Shown here one piece after another: positions 17,356 through 26,822 of a stretch of DNA of 64,000 nt; within the stretch, counting starts at the first letter, position 1, and each line of letters starts with the position of its first letter. The notes under the pieces are model-generated. The model had not been told where the DNA came from, searched no databases, and saw nothing but the letters and a program-made list of their open reading frames with translations. The DNA comes from Bog-473 sp963750075 (lineage in GTDB: Bacteria > Actinomycetota > Acidimicrobiia > Acidimicrobiales > RAAP-2). A program made the translations under genes and the position numbers. The DNA lies in assembly GCA_963750075.1 (NCBI GenBank), contig CAVVPG010000005.1, positions 62,001 to 126,000 of the forward strand. The letters run 5' to 3'.

Positions 17356-19070
17356 GGGGACGCCTGTCCCTCGTCGGATTCCCGAGTGTTGTCTCGGGGC
17401 GCGTGCGAAATGGCATCGAGTGCCTGATCGAGACTCTGGTAGAAGTGCTCCTGGTCGAGTGTGGTGTGAAGCCCGAAGCGGCGGATCAAGTCCTGGAGGC
17501 GATCGCGCAACTCGACGAAGGCGAGGTGGATGCCGCGGTCATTGAGCTCCTCATCAAGCGTCTTGAGCACCTCGGCGGCCGTGACGTCGATGTCGGTGAT
17601 CGCCTCGCACTGCAGCACGATCCAGTTGGGGGACCGCTCGCGGGCCAGCTTCCGGACCTGGGACCGGAACTGGCCGCTGTTGGCGAAGAAGAGCGGCGCC
17701 TCCCATCGGAAAACGACGATTCCGGGGAGCTCGGTCGCATCCGGGTACCTGGCTGTGCTGTGCCATCCTCTCAGTGCCGGAACGTCGCCGAGGACGGAGC
17801 CATGGGGACGCCAGCCTCGGTGAAAGAACAGCAGGATGATCAGAACGATCGCGACGACGATCCCTTGGAGCACTCCCAGGAGGATCACGCCAGCCGTGGC
17901 CACCAAGCTGACCACCAGCGAGGACGTGCGGACCTCAGCGAAACGCCGCAAGGCCGCAAAGTCCATGAGCGACAGGGCGGCGGTGATCACCACGGCCGCC
18001 AACGCTGTCTGGGGCAGGTCTGCCAGGAGGCCGTTGAGGAAGAGGAGCAGGACGGCGACGAGGCCGGCCCCCACCAGTCCCGTCATCTGGGTCTTCGCCC
18101 CGGACTGGTCGGCCACCGCCGTGCGGGAGCCGCTGACGGAGACGGCGAAGCCCTGGAAGAGCCCTGCGGCGATGTTCGAGGTCCCGATCCCGACCATCTC
18201 TTGATCGGGGTTGACCTCGTCGCCCCGTTTGGCCGCAAAGCTCGTCGCCGTGGCGATGGTATCGGTCAGCGACACCATCGTGATGCCCACGGCGCCGAGG
18301 AGGAGAGGGCCGACGTCGGACCACTTGGTCCACGGCAGGGTCGGAACAGGAAAACCCTGAGGAAGCGTGCCCACGGTCTTCACGCCGTGGGCGGCGAGGT
18401 CCAGTACGGCCGAGACGATCGTCACTCCGACGACAGCGACGAGGACGGCTGGCACCCGTTTGGTGAGCCGCGGGAGGACGAGCAATACAGCCAGTACGCA
18501 AACCCCAGTCAGAAGCGTGGTTCGGTTGGTCTGGTCGAGCCCGTCGAAGAAGGTGCGTACCTCGCCGAGGAAGTTGTCGGCGCTGGTTGAGAAGCCGAAG
18601 AGCTTGGGCAGTTGCCCCACAATGATGGTGATGGCCAGGCCGTTGAGATAGCCCACGCGGACCTCACTGGAGAGGAGGTCGGCCACGAACCCGAGTTTGG
18701 CGACTCCCAGCCCGATCTCGATGAGCCCGACCAGTACCGCCAACATGCCGGCAAGAGCGAGGGCGCTGCTGGGATCACCGGTGACGATGAGGGGCGTGAT
18801 GGCGACGAGGATCAGCGGTGAGACCGAGGAGTCCGGACCGAGAACCAGCACTTTCGATGGACCGAACACCGCGTAAGCCACGAGACACGCGATCGTCGTA
18901 TACAGACCCGTCACTGCCGGGAGCCCCGCCAGTTCCGCATAGGCCATGCCCTGGGGGACGAGGATGGCCGCCAGAACCACGCCTGCAACCAGATCCGGTC
19001 GAAGCCACCCTCGGTCGTAGTTTCGAAGTGTCACCAATCCTGGGGCCCAACGCGGCAACACGCGCTTCAA
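17352..19070 (-). CDS. SulP-family anion transporter with STAS domain
   Basis: A 572-residue protein with the SulP core. The N-terminal VLAAILVPQGMAYAELAGLPAV is the family signature; later helices include LTDTIATATSFAAKRGDEVN and the GLFQGFAVSVSGSRTAV loop. A cytoplasmic STAS domain follows the last helix (IVVFRWEAPLFFANSGQF ... DIDVTAAEVLKTL). SulP proteins carry sulfate, bicarbonate or other anions, often with Na+ or H+; which applies here is not visible. It shares an operon junction with the MFS gene. A second SulP lies 1.8 kb away on the other strand. Confidence 0.88.
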   Translation of the reverse strand: MKRVLPRWAPGLVTLRNYDRGWLRPDLVAGVVLAAILVPQGMAYAELAGLPAVTGLYTTIACLVAYAVFGPSKVLVLGPDSSVSPLILVAITPLIVTGDPSSALALAGMLAVLVGLIEIGLGVAKLGFVADLLSSEVRVGYLNGLAITIIVGQLPKLFGFSTSADNFLGEVRTFFDGLDQTNRTTLLTGVCVLAVLLVLPRLTKRVPAVLVAVVGVTIVSAVLDLAAHGVKTVGTLPQGFPVPTLPWTKWSDVGPLLLGAVGITMVSLTDTIATATSFAAKRGDEVNPDQEMVGIGTSNIAAGLFQGFAVSVSGSRTAVADQSGAKTQMTGLVGAGLVAVLLLFLNGLLADLPQTALAAVVITAALSLMDFAALRRFAEVRTSSLVVSLVATAGVILLGVLQGIVVAIVLIILLFFHRGWRPHGSVLGDVPALRGWHSTARYPDATELPGIVVFRWEAPLFFANSGQFRSQVRKLARERSPNWIVLQCEAITDIDVTAAEVLKTLDEELNDRGIHLAFVELRDRLQDLIRRFGLHTTLDQEHFYQSLDQALDAISHAPRDNTRESDEGQASP

Positions 19071-19119
19071 ACCACCATCTGGAGGTCACCGCTGCCCGTC
19101 ACCGACGAGTCGACACCTG

Positions 19120-20556
19120 TCAGACTCCTTCGATGGCTTCGAGTCGTCCGGAGCGGATCGCCTCAGTAAATGACCGGTAATCCCGCTCGTTTTGATCGGC
19201 ATAGCGTTCGGAGAAGTCCGTGACGGACCGGTCGAACTTGTCGCTCTTGCCGAGGTACGCGGCCAATCCGACGGCATCTCCCGACCTGGCATGCGCCCGG
19301 GCAAGGGTCCAGCCGCAGACACCGGCATAGAACCCGAGTACGACCGGGGTCATCAACTCGACGAGGGCCGAACCCTTCATGTCGCGTAGCTGGCGCCAGT
19401 AGAGGTGACGATTGGCCTCGACCCCCTTCGTCCACCCAAGGAAGATGTCGCTGGCCGCTTGCATCAACCGCTGGCCTTGGACTACCCGTTCACCCGGTTC
19501 CTTGAACCGGCTCTTGGGGAGGTGGTCTTCGAGCACCGAGGCCGTCGCCTCCTTGACCTGGAGAAACAGCGGATCTTGCTCGTCGCGACCCTGAAGCAGG
19601 ACGATGAATGCCCGCGTGCCGACACTACCTACGCCCACCACCTTTCGGGCCAAATCGACGATCTCGAATCGCTCGAGGAGGTGGCGGCGATCCTCCTGCA
19701 AGGTGGCCCGATAGGCCCGGAACTGCTGGTGGATCGCCTCTTCCACTTCGTCGGCTGAGTACCCGTACATCGCCTGAAGCTCCCGCGCCGGGATGACCAC
19801 CGGGGGCTGGCTGACAATCCGGTAACGACCGTCGACGACTTCGCCGAGCTTGGACAGCGCCTGCAAGCTGTCGCGCGTATGGGCTTTCAGTGCGTTCTTC
19901 TGGGCGCGTTGTGCGGCCTTCTTGGCCTGGGCAGCTGCCTCCTTCGTTTGCGCTCCCTTGGTGAGAGCACTGATCGCGTCCATGATCTCTTGCTCAGTCA
20001 GCTGGGCGTACCAGATGTCCATGTTTCCCATCTCGGCGAACTCGGCCATGGCTTCTCGATACGCCCTCACCGAAGAGAGGGTCGTCGCAGTGACATCAGA
20101 AGCGCTGAAGCCATTGTTGTGTGCCGCGATGGCGAAGCTCGCAGCCATGCGCTTCACGTCGTATTCGAACGGTCCCGGCAGGGTCTCATCGAAGTCGTTC
20201 AGGTCGAAGAGCAGGGTCCGCTCAGGTGACGCGAAGGCACCGAAGTTCGACAGATGCGCATCACCACACAGCTGGACATTCAGTCCTGCTGTGGGCGTGT
20301 CCATGAGGTCGGTCGCCATGATCTTTGCCGCCCCCCTGTAAAACGTGAACGGGGATGCCATCATCCGACCATGGCGAACGGGCACCAGATCCGGTTCTCG
20401 AGTGAGGTTCTGTGCTTCGAGCAGGGCCACCGGGTCGGCTCGATTCGGGGACGGTGCCCACCTGGCATGGCTGGTCAGTGTCGCCCTACTGCGGGCGTCC
20501 TTACCCTTGGCTCGGCGCTCCTCGATGCTGTGGTGTGCGATCTTCGTCACGACCAT
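19120..20556 (-). CDS. DUF2252-family protein (kinase-like fold)
   Basis: A 478-residue protein matching DUF2252. It has FYRGAAKIMATDL near residue 72, then CGDAHLSNFGAF and the LFDLNDFDETLPGPFEYDVKR block, where conserved Asp and Asn residues resemble the catalytic and metal sites of aminoglycoside-phosphotransferase-like kinases. The C-terminus contains AYLGKSDKFDRSVTDF. An Ala/Lys-rich helical insert lies around residues 200-225. The biochemical role of the family is not established. It sits between two SulP genes, divergent from the second. Confidence 0.85.
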   Translation of the reverse strand: MVVTKIAHHSIEERRAKGKDARSRATLTSHARWAPSPNRADPVALLEAQNLTREPDLVPVRHGRMMASPFTFYRGAAKIMATDLMDTPTAGLNVQLCGDAHLSNFGAFASPERTLLFDLNDFDETLPGPFEYDVKRMAASFAIAAHNNGFSASDVTATTLSSVRAYREAMAEFAEMGNMDIWYAQLTEQEIMDAISALTKGAQTKEAAAQAKKAAQRAQKNALKAHTRDSLQALSKLGEVVDGRYRIVSQPPVVIPARELQAMYGYSADEVEEAIHQQFRAYRATLQEDRRHLLERFEIVDLARKVVGVGSVGTRAFIVLLQGRDEQDPLFLQVKEATASVLEDHLPKSRFKEPGERVVQGQRLMQAASDIFLGWTKGVEANRHLYWRQLRDMKGSALVELMTPVVLGFYAGVCGWTLARAHARSGDAVGLAAYLGKSDKFDRSVTDFSERYADQNERDYRSFTEAIRSGRLEAIEGV

Positions 20557-20869
20557 GATTCATGTCTCCCTCTGACGCATTGCCTGCCACAAGAAAGCCG
20601 GATTTCAGGCCTTTCTGCGGACAACATGAGCGGACAGACCTTGAAGCATCTCACTTCAGCTCCGAAGGAACCTGTCGGAGCTCCCTCGGGTCAGAGCGTG
20701 GGCGTTCAACATCTCCAGAAGCGAGAGGCGGCTCATCGTCGGCGGTGCCGGGAGACGCGGAAGCCCAAAGATCTCGCCCGCTTCGGAATGCTTCATGCCC
20801 ACACCGCGGCCCTTTTGACCATCCGAACCCATAGGTCGAGGACGCTCTTCAAGGTAGCGTCGGCGTTTG
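20557..20869. other. Divergent intergenic region with a hairpin
   Basis: This is the region between the divergent DUF2252 and SulP genes. It holds the perfect 8-bp inverted repeat AGCTCCGA-N9-TCGGAGCT at 20658-20682, with no T-run after it, so more likely an operator or mRNA structure than a terminator. No gene is supported. Confidence 0.45.
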
Positions 20870-22609
20870 ATGGCTCGAAGTTCCAGGTCTGCCGGCCAAC
20901 GGGAACGCTGGCGACTTGTGCCGATGGTCGGATGGATTCGCTCCTATGAGCGTCGTTGGCTGAGAGGCGATCTCATCGCCGGTGTCGCGGTTGCTGCGCT
21001 CATCGTCCCAAAGAACTTGGGCTATGCCTCGATCGCGGGGGTCCCGGTACAGAACGGCCTCTACGCCGCCGCGGCCGGGGCCATTCTCTACGCCGTCTTC
21101 GGGACGAGCCGCCAGATCTCGACCGGACCGAGTTCGGGTCTGGCGGCTGTCGCTGCCAGTGCGGTCCTGGCGGCGAAGATCACGGGGATTCAAGACGTGG
21201 CGTCCTTTGTCGCCACAATCACCCTTGCGTCGGGAGTTCTGTTTCTTCTTCTGGCCGTGTTCAAGATGGGGTGGATCGCCCAGTTCTTGTCTCGCGCCGT
21301 GGTCACTGGATTCCTCTTTGGAGCCGCCATCGACGTTGTCATCGGTGAGCTTCCCAAGCTGACCGGGACGGATGTCTCAGGCGCCAACCCGATCCATGAG
21401 CTGCGGTCCTGGTTCTCGTCCCTGGGTGGCGTCAGCTGGGCGACGGTGGTGGTCGGCGCTGCCTCACTCGTTGTCGTCTTCGGTTTGCGGGTGATCGCGC
21501 CGCGCATTCCCGGTGCCCTCGTTCTGGTTGTGGGGGGTCTCTTGGCTTCGTGGCTCTTTGACCTCGGGGCCCATGGAGTGGCCCTCGTTGGTGAGGTTCC
21601 GAGAGGACTGCCGACAGCAAAGCTCCCGGAATGGCATCTGGTGAGTGCGCACGCAAGCACGATCGCCATAGCCGCTGTTGCCCTCGTGCTCATTGGCTTC
21701 TCACAGACTGCCGGCGATTCCCGATCGTTCGCCGCCAAACACCGTTACCGCATCGACATCAACCAGGAATCGGTCGCTCAAGGCATGTCCAACGTGGGTG
21801 CCGGCCTCTTCCAGGGAATGCCCGTGTCGACGAGCCTGTCGGCGAGTTCCCTGAATGACCACTCGGGCGCACGCACGGGCCTCGCATCGCTGACCTCGGG
21901 GGTCATCGTTCTGCTCACCTTGCTGGTGCTGGCTCCGGTGTTCTCGAAGCTGCCCAAGCCAGTGCTGGCCGCCCTCATTATCGAAGCGGTGGTCATGGGC
22001 ATGATGGACCTACCCGAAATGCGCCGACTGGCTCGGGTGCAACGTTTCGACTTTTGGATCGCAACGGCAGCGATTGCTGGGACACTCGTGTTCGGCGTAC
22101 TCGCTGGGGTGATGATTGGAATCGCGCTTTCGCTGCTCTGGCTGACCTCGGTGGCGACCCGACCTCCGATGCCCCTGCTCGCACGCGAGCCGGGTACACA
22201 GGTCTTCAGGGAGTTGGACGAGCATCCCTCCGACGAGCAATTTCCTGGCGTGGTCATCCTTCGACTGGATGGAGGCCTCTTCTTCGCCACCTCGGATGCC
22301 CTCGAGGATCGGGTCCGCGAGGTGGCGCTCTCAACGCCGGGAATAATCGGTATCGTGCTTGACTGCGAGGGCATCGACTTCATCGATTCGCAGGGGTCCG
22401 CGAAGATGGGCGAGATACTCGAGTTGACAAGACAGGCCGATATCACCCTCCGCCTTGCCCGGGTGAAACCGGCCGTCTATGAGATCCTGAAGCGCGACGG
22501 CTTCCTGGAGCGGATCGGTAGCGATCGAACTCACGGGAATGTGTATAGGGCTGTCGAGGCGGAGATGGGCGACGCGGAGTCAAGGCGCGGACGTGACCCG
22601 ACTCCCTGA
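20870..22609 (+). CDS. SulP-family anion transporter with STAS domain (second copy)
   Basis: A 579-residue SulP carrier. The signature block is VAVAALIVPKNLGYASIAGV, followed by GPSSGLAAVAAS, QTAGDSRSFAAKHRYRIDIN and GLFQGMPVSTSLSASSLNDH. The STAS domain occupies roughly the last 130 residues (VVILRLDGGLFFATSDAL ... EGIDFIDSQGSAKMGEIL). It is clearly distant from the SulP at 17352-19070, so not a recent duplicate. The ATG at 20870 is preceded by an in-frame TTG; no strong ribosome-binding site is apparent. Ion specificity is unknown. Confidence 0.88.
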   Translation: MARSSRSAGQRERWRLVPMVGWIRSYERRWLRGDLIAGVAVAALIVPKNLGYASIAGVPVQNGLYAAAAGAILYAVFGTSRQISTGPSSGLAAVAASAVLAAKITGIQDVASFVATITLASGVLFLLLAVFKMGWIAQFLSRAVVTGFLFGAAIDVVIGELPKLTGTDVSGANPIHELRSWFSSLGGVSWATVVVGAASLVVVFGLRVIAPRIPGALVLVVGGLLASWLFDLGAHGVALVGEVPRGLPTAKLPEWHLVSAHASTIAIAAVALVLIGFSQTAGDSRSFAAKHRYRIDINQESVAQGMSNVGAGLFQGMPVSTSLSASSLNDHSGARTGLASLTSGVIVLLTLLVLAPVFSKLPKPVLAALIIEAVVMGMMDLPEMRRLARVQRFDFWIATAAIAGTLVFGVLAGVMIGIALSLLWLTSVATRPPMPLLAREPGTQVFRELDEHPSDEQFPGVVILRLDGGLFFATSDALEDRVREVALSTPGIIGIVLDCEGIDFIDSQGSAKMGEILELTRQADITLRLARVKPAVYEILKRDGFLERIGSDRTHGNVYRAVEAEMGDAESRRGRDPTP

Positions 22610-22774
22610 GCCCGGAGTCGGAACACCTTGACATCACCCATCTTCGGCCACATCCTCAAGACCTACGACTGGATCTGAGCTGGCGACCGGTACCTGAGTC
22701 GGACCGATCCCACGCTTACGCATCGCGCCACGCTGTGGGCCTGGTCTGAGGCCTCGAGTACCTACTGGGCGGTG
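22610..22774. other. Possible decayed coding sequence upstream of repeat copy D
   Basis: One frame reads like the end of a protein: SPIFGHILKTYDWI, a TGA, then in the same frame GDRYLSRTDPTLTHRATLWA. The Trp/Tyr-rich composition looks coding, but the family is not recognised and the in-frame stop suggests a remnant. Confidence 0.3.
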
Positions 22775-22890
22775 TCAGGACGGGCTGGACCAGCGATGAG
22801 GACTACCGGAACGGACGAGCAAGGCGGCATGGACAGCGCGGATGGCCCTGCGGAACCGGTAGCGCAAGTTCGAGTGCTGCCGGGGGCGCC
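22775..22890 (+). repeat. Dispersed repeat copy D, diverged
   Basis: Aligns with about the last 115 bp of copies A-C without gaps near the 3' end. It ends in a mutated anticodon stem-loop, T arm GCAAG-TTCGAGT-GCTGC and acceptor strand CGGGGGC-GCC. The loop and stems carry substitutions. The 5' section with the GGCAATC motif is not recognisable. Confidence 0.68.
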
Positions 22891-23119
22891 GATCACGACT
22901 TTCGAGTCGGACCACTACGAGGCATCGGTGTTGCAGGCTGCGGCAGGGACCGTGGACCACGGTTCACCTGAGGCCGACGGAACAATCGGCCGGTCTTCGC
23001 GGTAGGCTGAGTACCTCGTCCCCTTGGGAGAGTCGCTTCGCTTGGGCAGGACGGCCATGTCGGCCGGCGCCGCCCCGTGCAGGTTCGACGCCTCGACCGA
23101 GCCTCCTTGAGGAGTATCT

Positions 23120-24286
23120 GTGCGCGTCCCGAATTTGCCCCTCGAAGGCCTCGACGGGCGCGCTCGCTCCTTCGGGATCCTCGGCTCCTTCCCCCCGACC
23201 GCCTGCGGTTTAGCCACGTTCACGGCGGCGCTGGCGTCGGGCCTGTCTGTGCACGACGCCGAGGTGGGCGTGGTGCGGGTCGTCGACGTCGGCGGGCAAC
23301 CGGCGGAGAGCGATCGGGTGATCGGCGAGCTGGTCAACGAATCAGCGAGCTCCCTGGTCGCGAGTTCGGACCTTTTGAACAAGTTCGACGTGGCAGTGGT
23401 GCACCACGAATACGGGCTCTACGGAGGCACCGACGGTGACGAGGTGCTCGAGGTCCTGGGCGGTCTCCAGGTCCCCTCCATCGTGATCGCCCACACCATT
23501 CTCACCAACCCGACGCCGCACCAGCGGTCGGTGCTGAACGATGTTGCGGCACTGGCGAGCCAGGTGGTGGTCATGACCGAGGCCGCCCGGGCGCGGCTGT
23601 GCGACGGCTTCGACGTAGACCCTCTCAAAGTGCGCATCATTGCCCACGGAGCTGCCATCCCGACCCGACGTGTCGTGCCCAAGCGAGCTGGTCGGCCCCT
23701 CATGCTCACCTGGGGGCTCATCGGGCCCGGCAAGGGGATAGAGCGAGCCATTGCGGCCATGCGATCACTGCATGACCTCCCGATGCGGCCGCTCTATATG
23801 GTGGCCGGCCAGACCCACCCCAAGGTCCTCGCCACCCACGGGGAGTCCTACCGTCGGGACAGGATGGAGCAGGCGGAGCGCCTCGGGATTTCCTCGTCCG
23901 TCGTTTTCGATGCCGACTATCGCGACGTGGCGTCGCTGACCGCATTGATCCAGTCCAGCAAAGTGGTCGTCCTGCCGTATGACTCCAGGGAACAGGTGAC
24001 GTCGGGGGTCCTCGTCGACGCCATTGCGGCGGGGCGACCGGTGGTGGCGACCGCTTTTCCGCACGCCGTCGAATTGCTCTCCAGCGGCGCCGGACTCGTC
24101 GTCGACCACGATGACCCTGATGCACTGACGCGCGCACTGTGGAGGATCCTCACCAGACCGGAGCTGGCCGCCAAGATGGCGGCCGAAGCGTCCCGGCTGG
24201 CGCCGAGCCTCGGATGGCACGTGGTGGCAAACGAATACCGGGACTTGGCCAACGAGCTCCTCGCTGAGCGACTCGCTTTGGTGTGA
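23120..24286 (+). CDS. GT4-like glycosyltransferase
   Basis: A 388-residue GT-B fold enzyme. The N-terminal acceptor domain opens with FGILGSFPPTACGLATFTAAL, contains VVHHEYGLYGG, and the C-terminal donor domain includes LTWGLIGPGKGIERAIAAM and the nucleotide-sugar site around VLVDAIAAGRPVVATAF. GTG at 23120 has AGGAG upstream. It is the first gene of a tightly packed five-gene run; its TGA overlaps the next GTG by 4 bp. Donor and product are not determinable, though the GH130-type partner suggests mannose-containing glycosides. Confidence 0.85.
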   Translation: MRVPNLPLEGLDGRARSFGILGSFPPTACGLATFTAALASGLSVHDAEVGVVRVVDVGGQPAESDRVIGELVNESASSLVASSDLLNKFDVAVVHHEYGLYGGTDGDEVLEVLGGLQVPSIVIAHTILTNPTPHQRSVLNDVAALASQVVVMTEAARARLCDGFDVDPLKVRIIAHGAAIPTRRVVPKRAGRPLMLTWGLIGPGKGIERAIAAMRSLHDLPMRPLYMVAGQTHPKVLATHGESYRRDRMEQAERLGISSSVVFDADYRDVASLTALIQSSKVVVLPYDSREQVTSGVLVDAIAAGRPVVATAFPHAVELLSSGAGLVVDHDDPDALTRALWRILTRPELAAKMAAEASRLAPSLGWHVVANEYRDLANELLAERLALV

Positions 24287-25311
24287 TCTCGCCGCTGGAA
24301 GCACCTGAGCCGGATTTCGGCCACCTCATCTCCATGACCGACGGGCGCGGAACGTTCGAGCATGCCCTCTTCAGCGAGCCCAGACCCGAGCACGGCTACT
24401 GCAGTGACGACATGGCGCGGGTGCTCGTGGTGGCGACCCGGGAGCGAGGCCGTGCGCCTGCGATGCGCAACCTTGCGATGCTCAGTCTGAGCTTCCTGCA
24501 GGACGCGCTGAACTCGCAGGGCAAGTGCCGGAACCGAATGAACCACAGTGGTGCGTGGGAAGATCGTCCGGCACTCGACGACTGCTGGGGCAGGACCATC
24601 TGGGGGCTGGGCACTGCCGCCTCCCATAGCCACGATCATCTGATACGCCACCTGGCCACAAGGGGGCTCGAGCGCGCGATGAGGCAGCGCTCGCCGTGGC
24701 CGAGAGCCATGGCATTCGCCGCGCTGGGCGCGGCCGAGATGCTCAGCCTCGATCCCGGCAATGTGTCCGCCCGCTCCCTCTTGTCCGACGTCGCTGATGC
24801 AATGACGGGACTGAGCCCGCATGCCGGGTGGCCGTGGCCCGAACCACGCCTCACCTACGCCAACGCCACGCTCCCCGAGGCGATGATCGCAGCCGGGACG
24901 GCGCTGCAACGACCGGCACTCGTGCGGCACGGGTTGGACCTCTTGGAATGGCTGCTCGAACGCGAAACCAGACACGGCCATCTTTCCGTCACCCCGGTCG
25001 GGGGCAGTGGCCCCGCCGACGACGGTCCGGCGTTCGACCAGCAACCCATTGAGGTGGGGGCTCTCGCCGATGCCTGTGCCCGTGCTCACACCGTGGACCG
25101 CAATCGAAGGTGGGCGGACGGGATCACCGCGGCCGCAAACTGGTTCCTCGGCGACAACGACGGCGGGGTCATCATGTGGGACCCCGAGACCGGGGGTGCC
25201 TTTGATGGCCTGGAGAGTGTCGGCGCCAATCTCAACCAGGGCACCGAGTCGACGCTTGCCCTCCTCTCGACCATGCAGCACGCGCGGTCATGTCTGAGCG
25301 TCCTGCAATGA
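24283..25311 (+). CDS. Putative alpha/alpha-barrel (six-hairpin-like) carbohydrate-active protein
   Basis: A 342-residue soluble protein with repeating helix pairs. Clusters of aromatic and acidic residues lie at positions typical of sugar-binding toroids: HGYCSDDMARVLVVA, CWGRTIWGLG, WPWPEPRLTYANATLPEAMI and a C-terminal NQGTESTLALL. Proteins of this kind are often found fused to or beside GT4 enzymes and are annotated loosely as glycosyltransferases. Starts at GTG 24283 inside the previous gene's stop and ends in an ATGA overlap with the GH130 gene. The catalytic role is unproven. Confidence 0.65.
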   Translation: MISPLEAPEPDFGHLISMTDGRGTFEHALFSEPRPEHGYCSDDMARVLVVATRERGRAPAMRNLAMLSLSFLQDALNSQGKCRNRMNHSGAWEDRPALDDCWGRTIWGLGTAASHSHDHLIRHLATRGLERAMRQRSPWPRAMAFAALGAAEMLSLDPGNVSARSLLSDVADAMTGLSPHAGWPWPEPRLTYANATLPEAMIAAGTALQRPALVRHGLDLLEWLLERETRHGHLSVTPVGGSGPADDGPAFDQQPIEVGALADACARAHTVDRNRRWADGITAAANWFLGDNDGGVIMWDPETGGAFDGLESVGANLNQGTESTLALLSTMQHARSCLSVLQ

Positions 25312-26795
25312 GCGTGGCCGCTCCGACCCTGGCCCGTCGCAGCCCGGTCCGCATTTCGGCCGACAAGTCACGAGTGGTGACCCGCCTGTTCGTCCCGGGG
25401 CACGAGGGCTTCGACCATCAAGAGTCCAGGTCGTCGTCCGTCTTGCAACGCGTCCTGGCGCTTTCGGATGACGAAGTACAACGAAGCTATGACGATGTTC
25501 TCGCGCGGTTCGAGGGCAGGCATCACGGCTTGACCGACACGTTCCTCCGGCATGCCGACGAGCTCTCCGATCGACTCGACCCGGAACGCCGGCTCTCCGC
25601 GACCCGCCGGCTGCTGCTGGGCGCCACCTTCACGAGTGAGTACGCCGTTGAGGGCGCCGCTCTCTGTAATCCGAGCATGGTGATGCATCCCGACCAGACC
25701 GGGGTCAGCCCCGGGAGTCTGCGGTTCGTCATGAGCGTCCGGGCCATCGGAGAGGGCCACACCTCCTCCATCGGTTTCCGGACGGGGACGATCACGGGAT
25801 CGGGCATCGTCGATCTCGATCCGACTCCCAGCTTCGCCACGAAAGGTCACCGCGACGGGGTGATGTTCGAGGCAGAGGTATTCAAGGCGGAGCTGCGCCG
25901 GCTCCGTGGAGGGGGCGATGATGCTGACTACGTCCTCGGTCACCTCGGGCCGAATTTCACTGAAACCGACATGGAGGGAAGGCTCAGCATCCTCGAGGAC
26001 CACCGCGCGACGCGAAAACAGGCGAAGAAGACCGCCCGCCTCATGCGCAGGATCGCGGAGCGAAGCTACAGCATCCGGTTCGAGGACGGCACGCCGCTGA
26101 GCGAGCAGATGCTCATGCCGGAGATGAGTGCCGAGTCCAAAGGCATGGAGGACGCCCGGTTCGTGCGATTCGTCGATGACGATGGCGGCGTGACCTTTTT
26201 CGCCTCCTACACCGCGTACGACGGCACCGACATCGGCCAGCAGCTCCTCGAGACCAAGGACTTCGCGCACTTCTCCTCCTCACCGATGGTGGGAACGGCA
26301 GCGGCCAACAAGGGCCTTGCTCTGTTCCCTCGCCGGATCGGTGGCCGTTTCGCCGCCCTGTCGCGAAGTGACAGAGAGTCGAACACCATCGCCTATTCGC
26401 AGAACCCGCGCCGCTGGGAGGACGTGATTGCGTGCCAGGCGCCGGCAGCATCGTGGGAAGTCGTGCAACTGGGCAACTGCGGGTCGCCAATCGAGACCGA
26501 TGCGGGCTGGCTGGTGCTCACCCACGGCGTCGGTCCCATGCGCACCTACAACATCGGAGCGATCTTGCTCGACCTCGAAGACCCCTCCCGAATCGTTGGC
26601 CGGCTGCACGAGCCCCTCCTCAGCCCAGCTCTCGATGAGCAGGACGGCTACGTGCCCAATGTCGTCTACTCCTGCGGCGCCCTCCTCCATGCAGGCACCC
26701 TGGTTCTTCCCTACGGAATTGGCGACTCTGCCATCGGCGTGGCCACCGTGCCTGTGGACGAACTGCTCGCGTCCCTGAGGACCATCCCCGATTGA
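25308..26795 (+). CDS. GH130-family glycoside phosphorylase-like protein
   Basis: A 495-residue five-bladed beta-propeller of the GH130 type. CNPSMVMHPDQ opens the propeller and the family motif appears as GMEDARFVRF (usual form EDPR). GKGLALFPRRIGGRFAALSR and the closing VLPYGIGDSAIGVATV are also characteristic. GH130 enzymes cleave beta-mannosides with phosphate, or in some cases water. The first 120 residues are an extra helical N-terminal domain. The start at 25308 is chosen because its ATG overlaps the upstream TGA; a longer start at 25290 is possible. Likely couples synthesis and turnover of the glycoside made by its neighbours. Confidence 0.8.
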   Translation: MSVAAPTLARRSPVRISADKSRVVTRLFVPGHEGFDHQESRSSSVLQRVLALSDDEVQRSYDDVLARFEGRHHGLTDTFLRHADELSDRLDPERRLSATRRLLLGATFTSEYAVEGAALCNPSMVMHPDQTGVSPGSLRFVMSVRAIGEGHTSSIGFRTGTITGSGIVDLDPTPSFATKGHRDGVMFEAEVFKAELRRLRGGGDDADYVLGHLGPNFTETDMEGRLSILEDHRATRKQAKKTARLMRRIAERSYSIRFEDGTPLSEQMLMPEMSAESKGMEDARFVRFVDDDGGVTFFASYTAYDGTDIGQQLLETKDFAHFSSSPMVGTAAANKGLALFPRRIGGRFAALSRSDRESNTIAYSQNPRRWEDVIACQAPAASWEVVQLGNCGSPIETDAGWLVLTHGVGPMRTYNIGAILLDLEDPSRIVGRLHEPLLSPALDEQDGYVPNVVYSCGALLHAGTLVLPYGIGDSAIGVATVPVDELLASLRTIPD

Positions 26796-26822
26796 CTCGA
26801 CTGCGAACGATTGGAGAACACC

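Noticed and set aside
20658..20682. Rho-independent terminator
   Set aside because: The stem is followed by CCCTCGGG rather than a T-run, and it lies between divergent starts, not after a gene.
23078..23095. Another repeat copy at GCAGGTTCGACGCC
   Set aside because: The T-stem 3' strand does not pair and no anticodon stem-loop or acceptor end follows.
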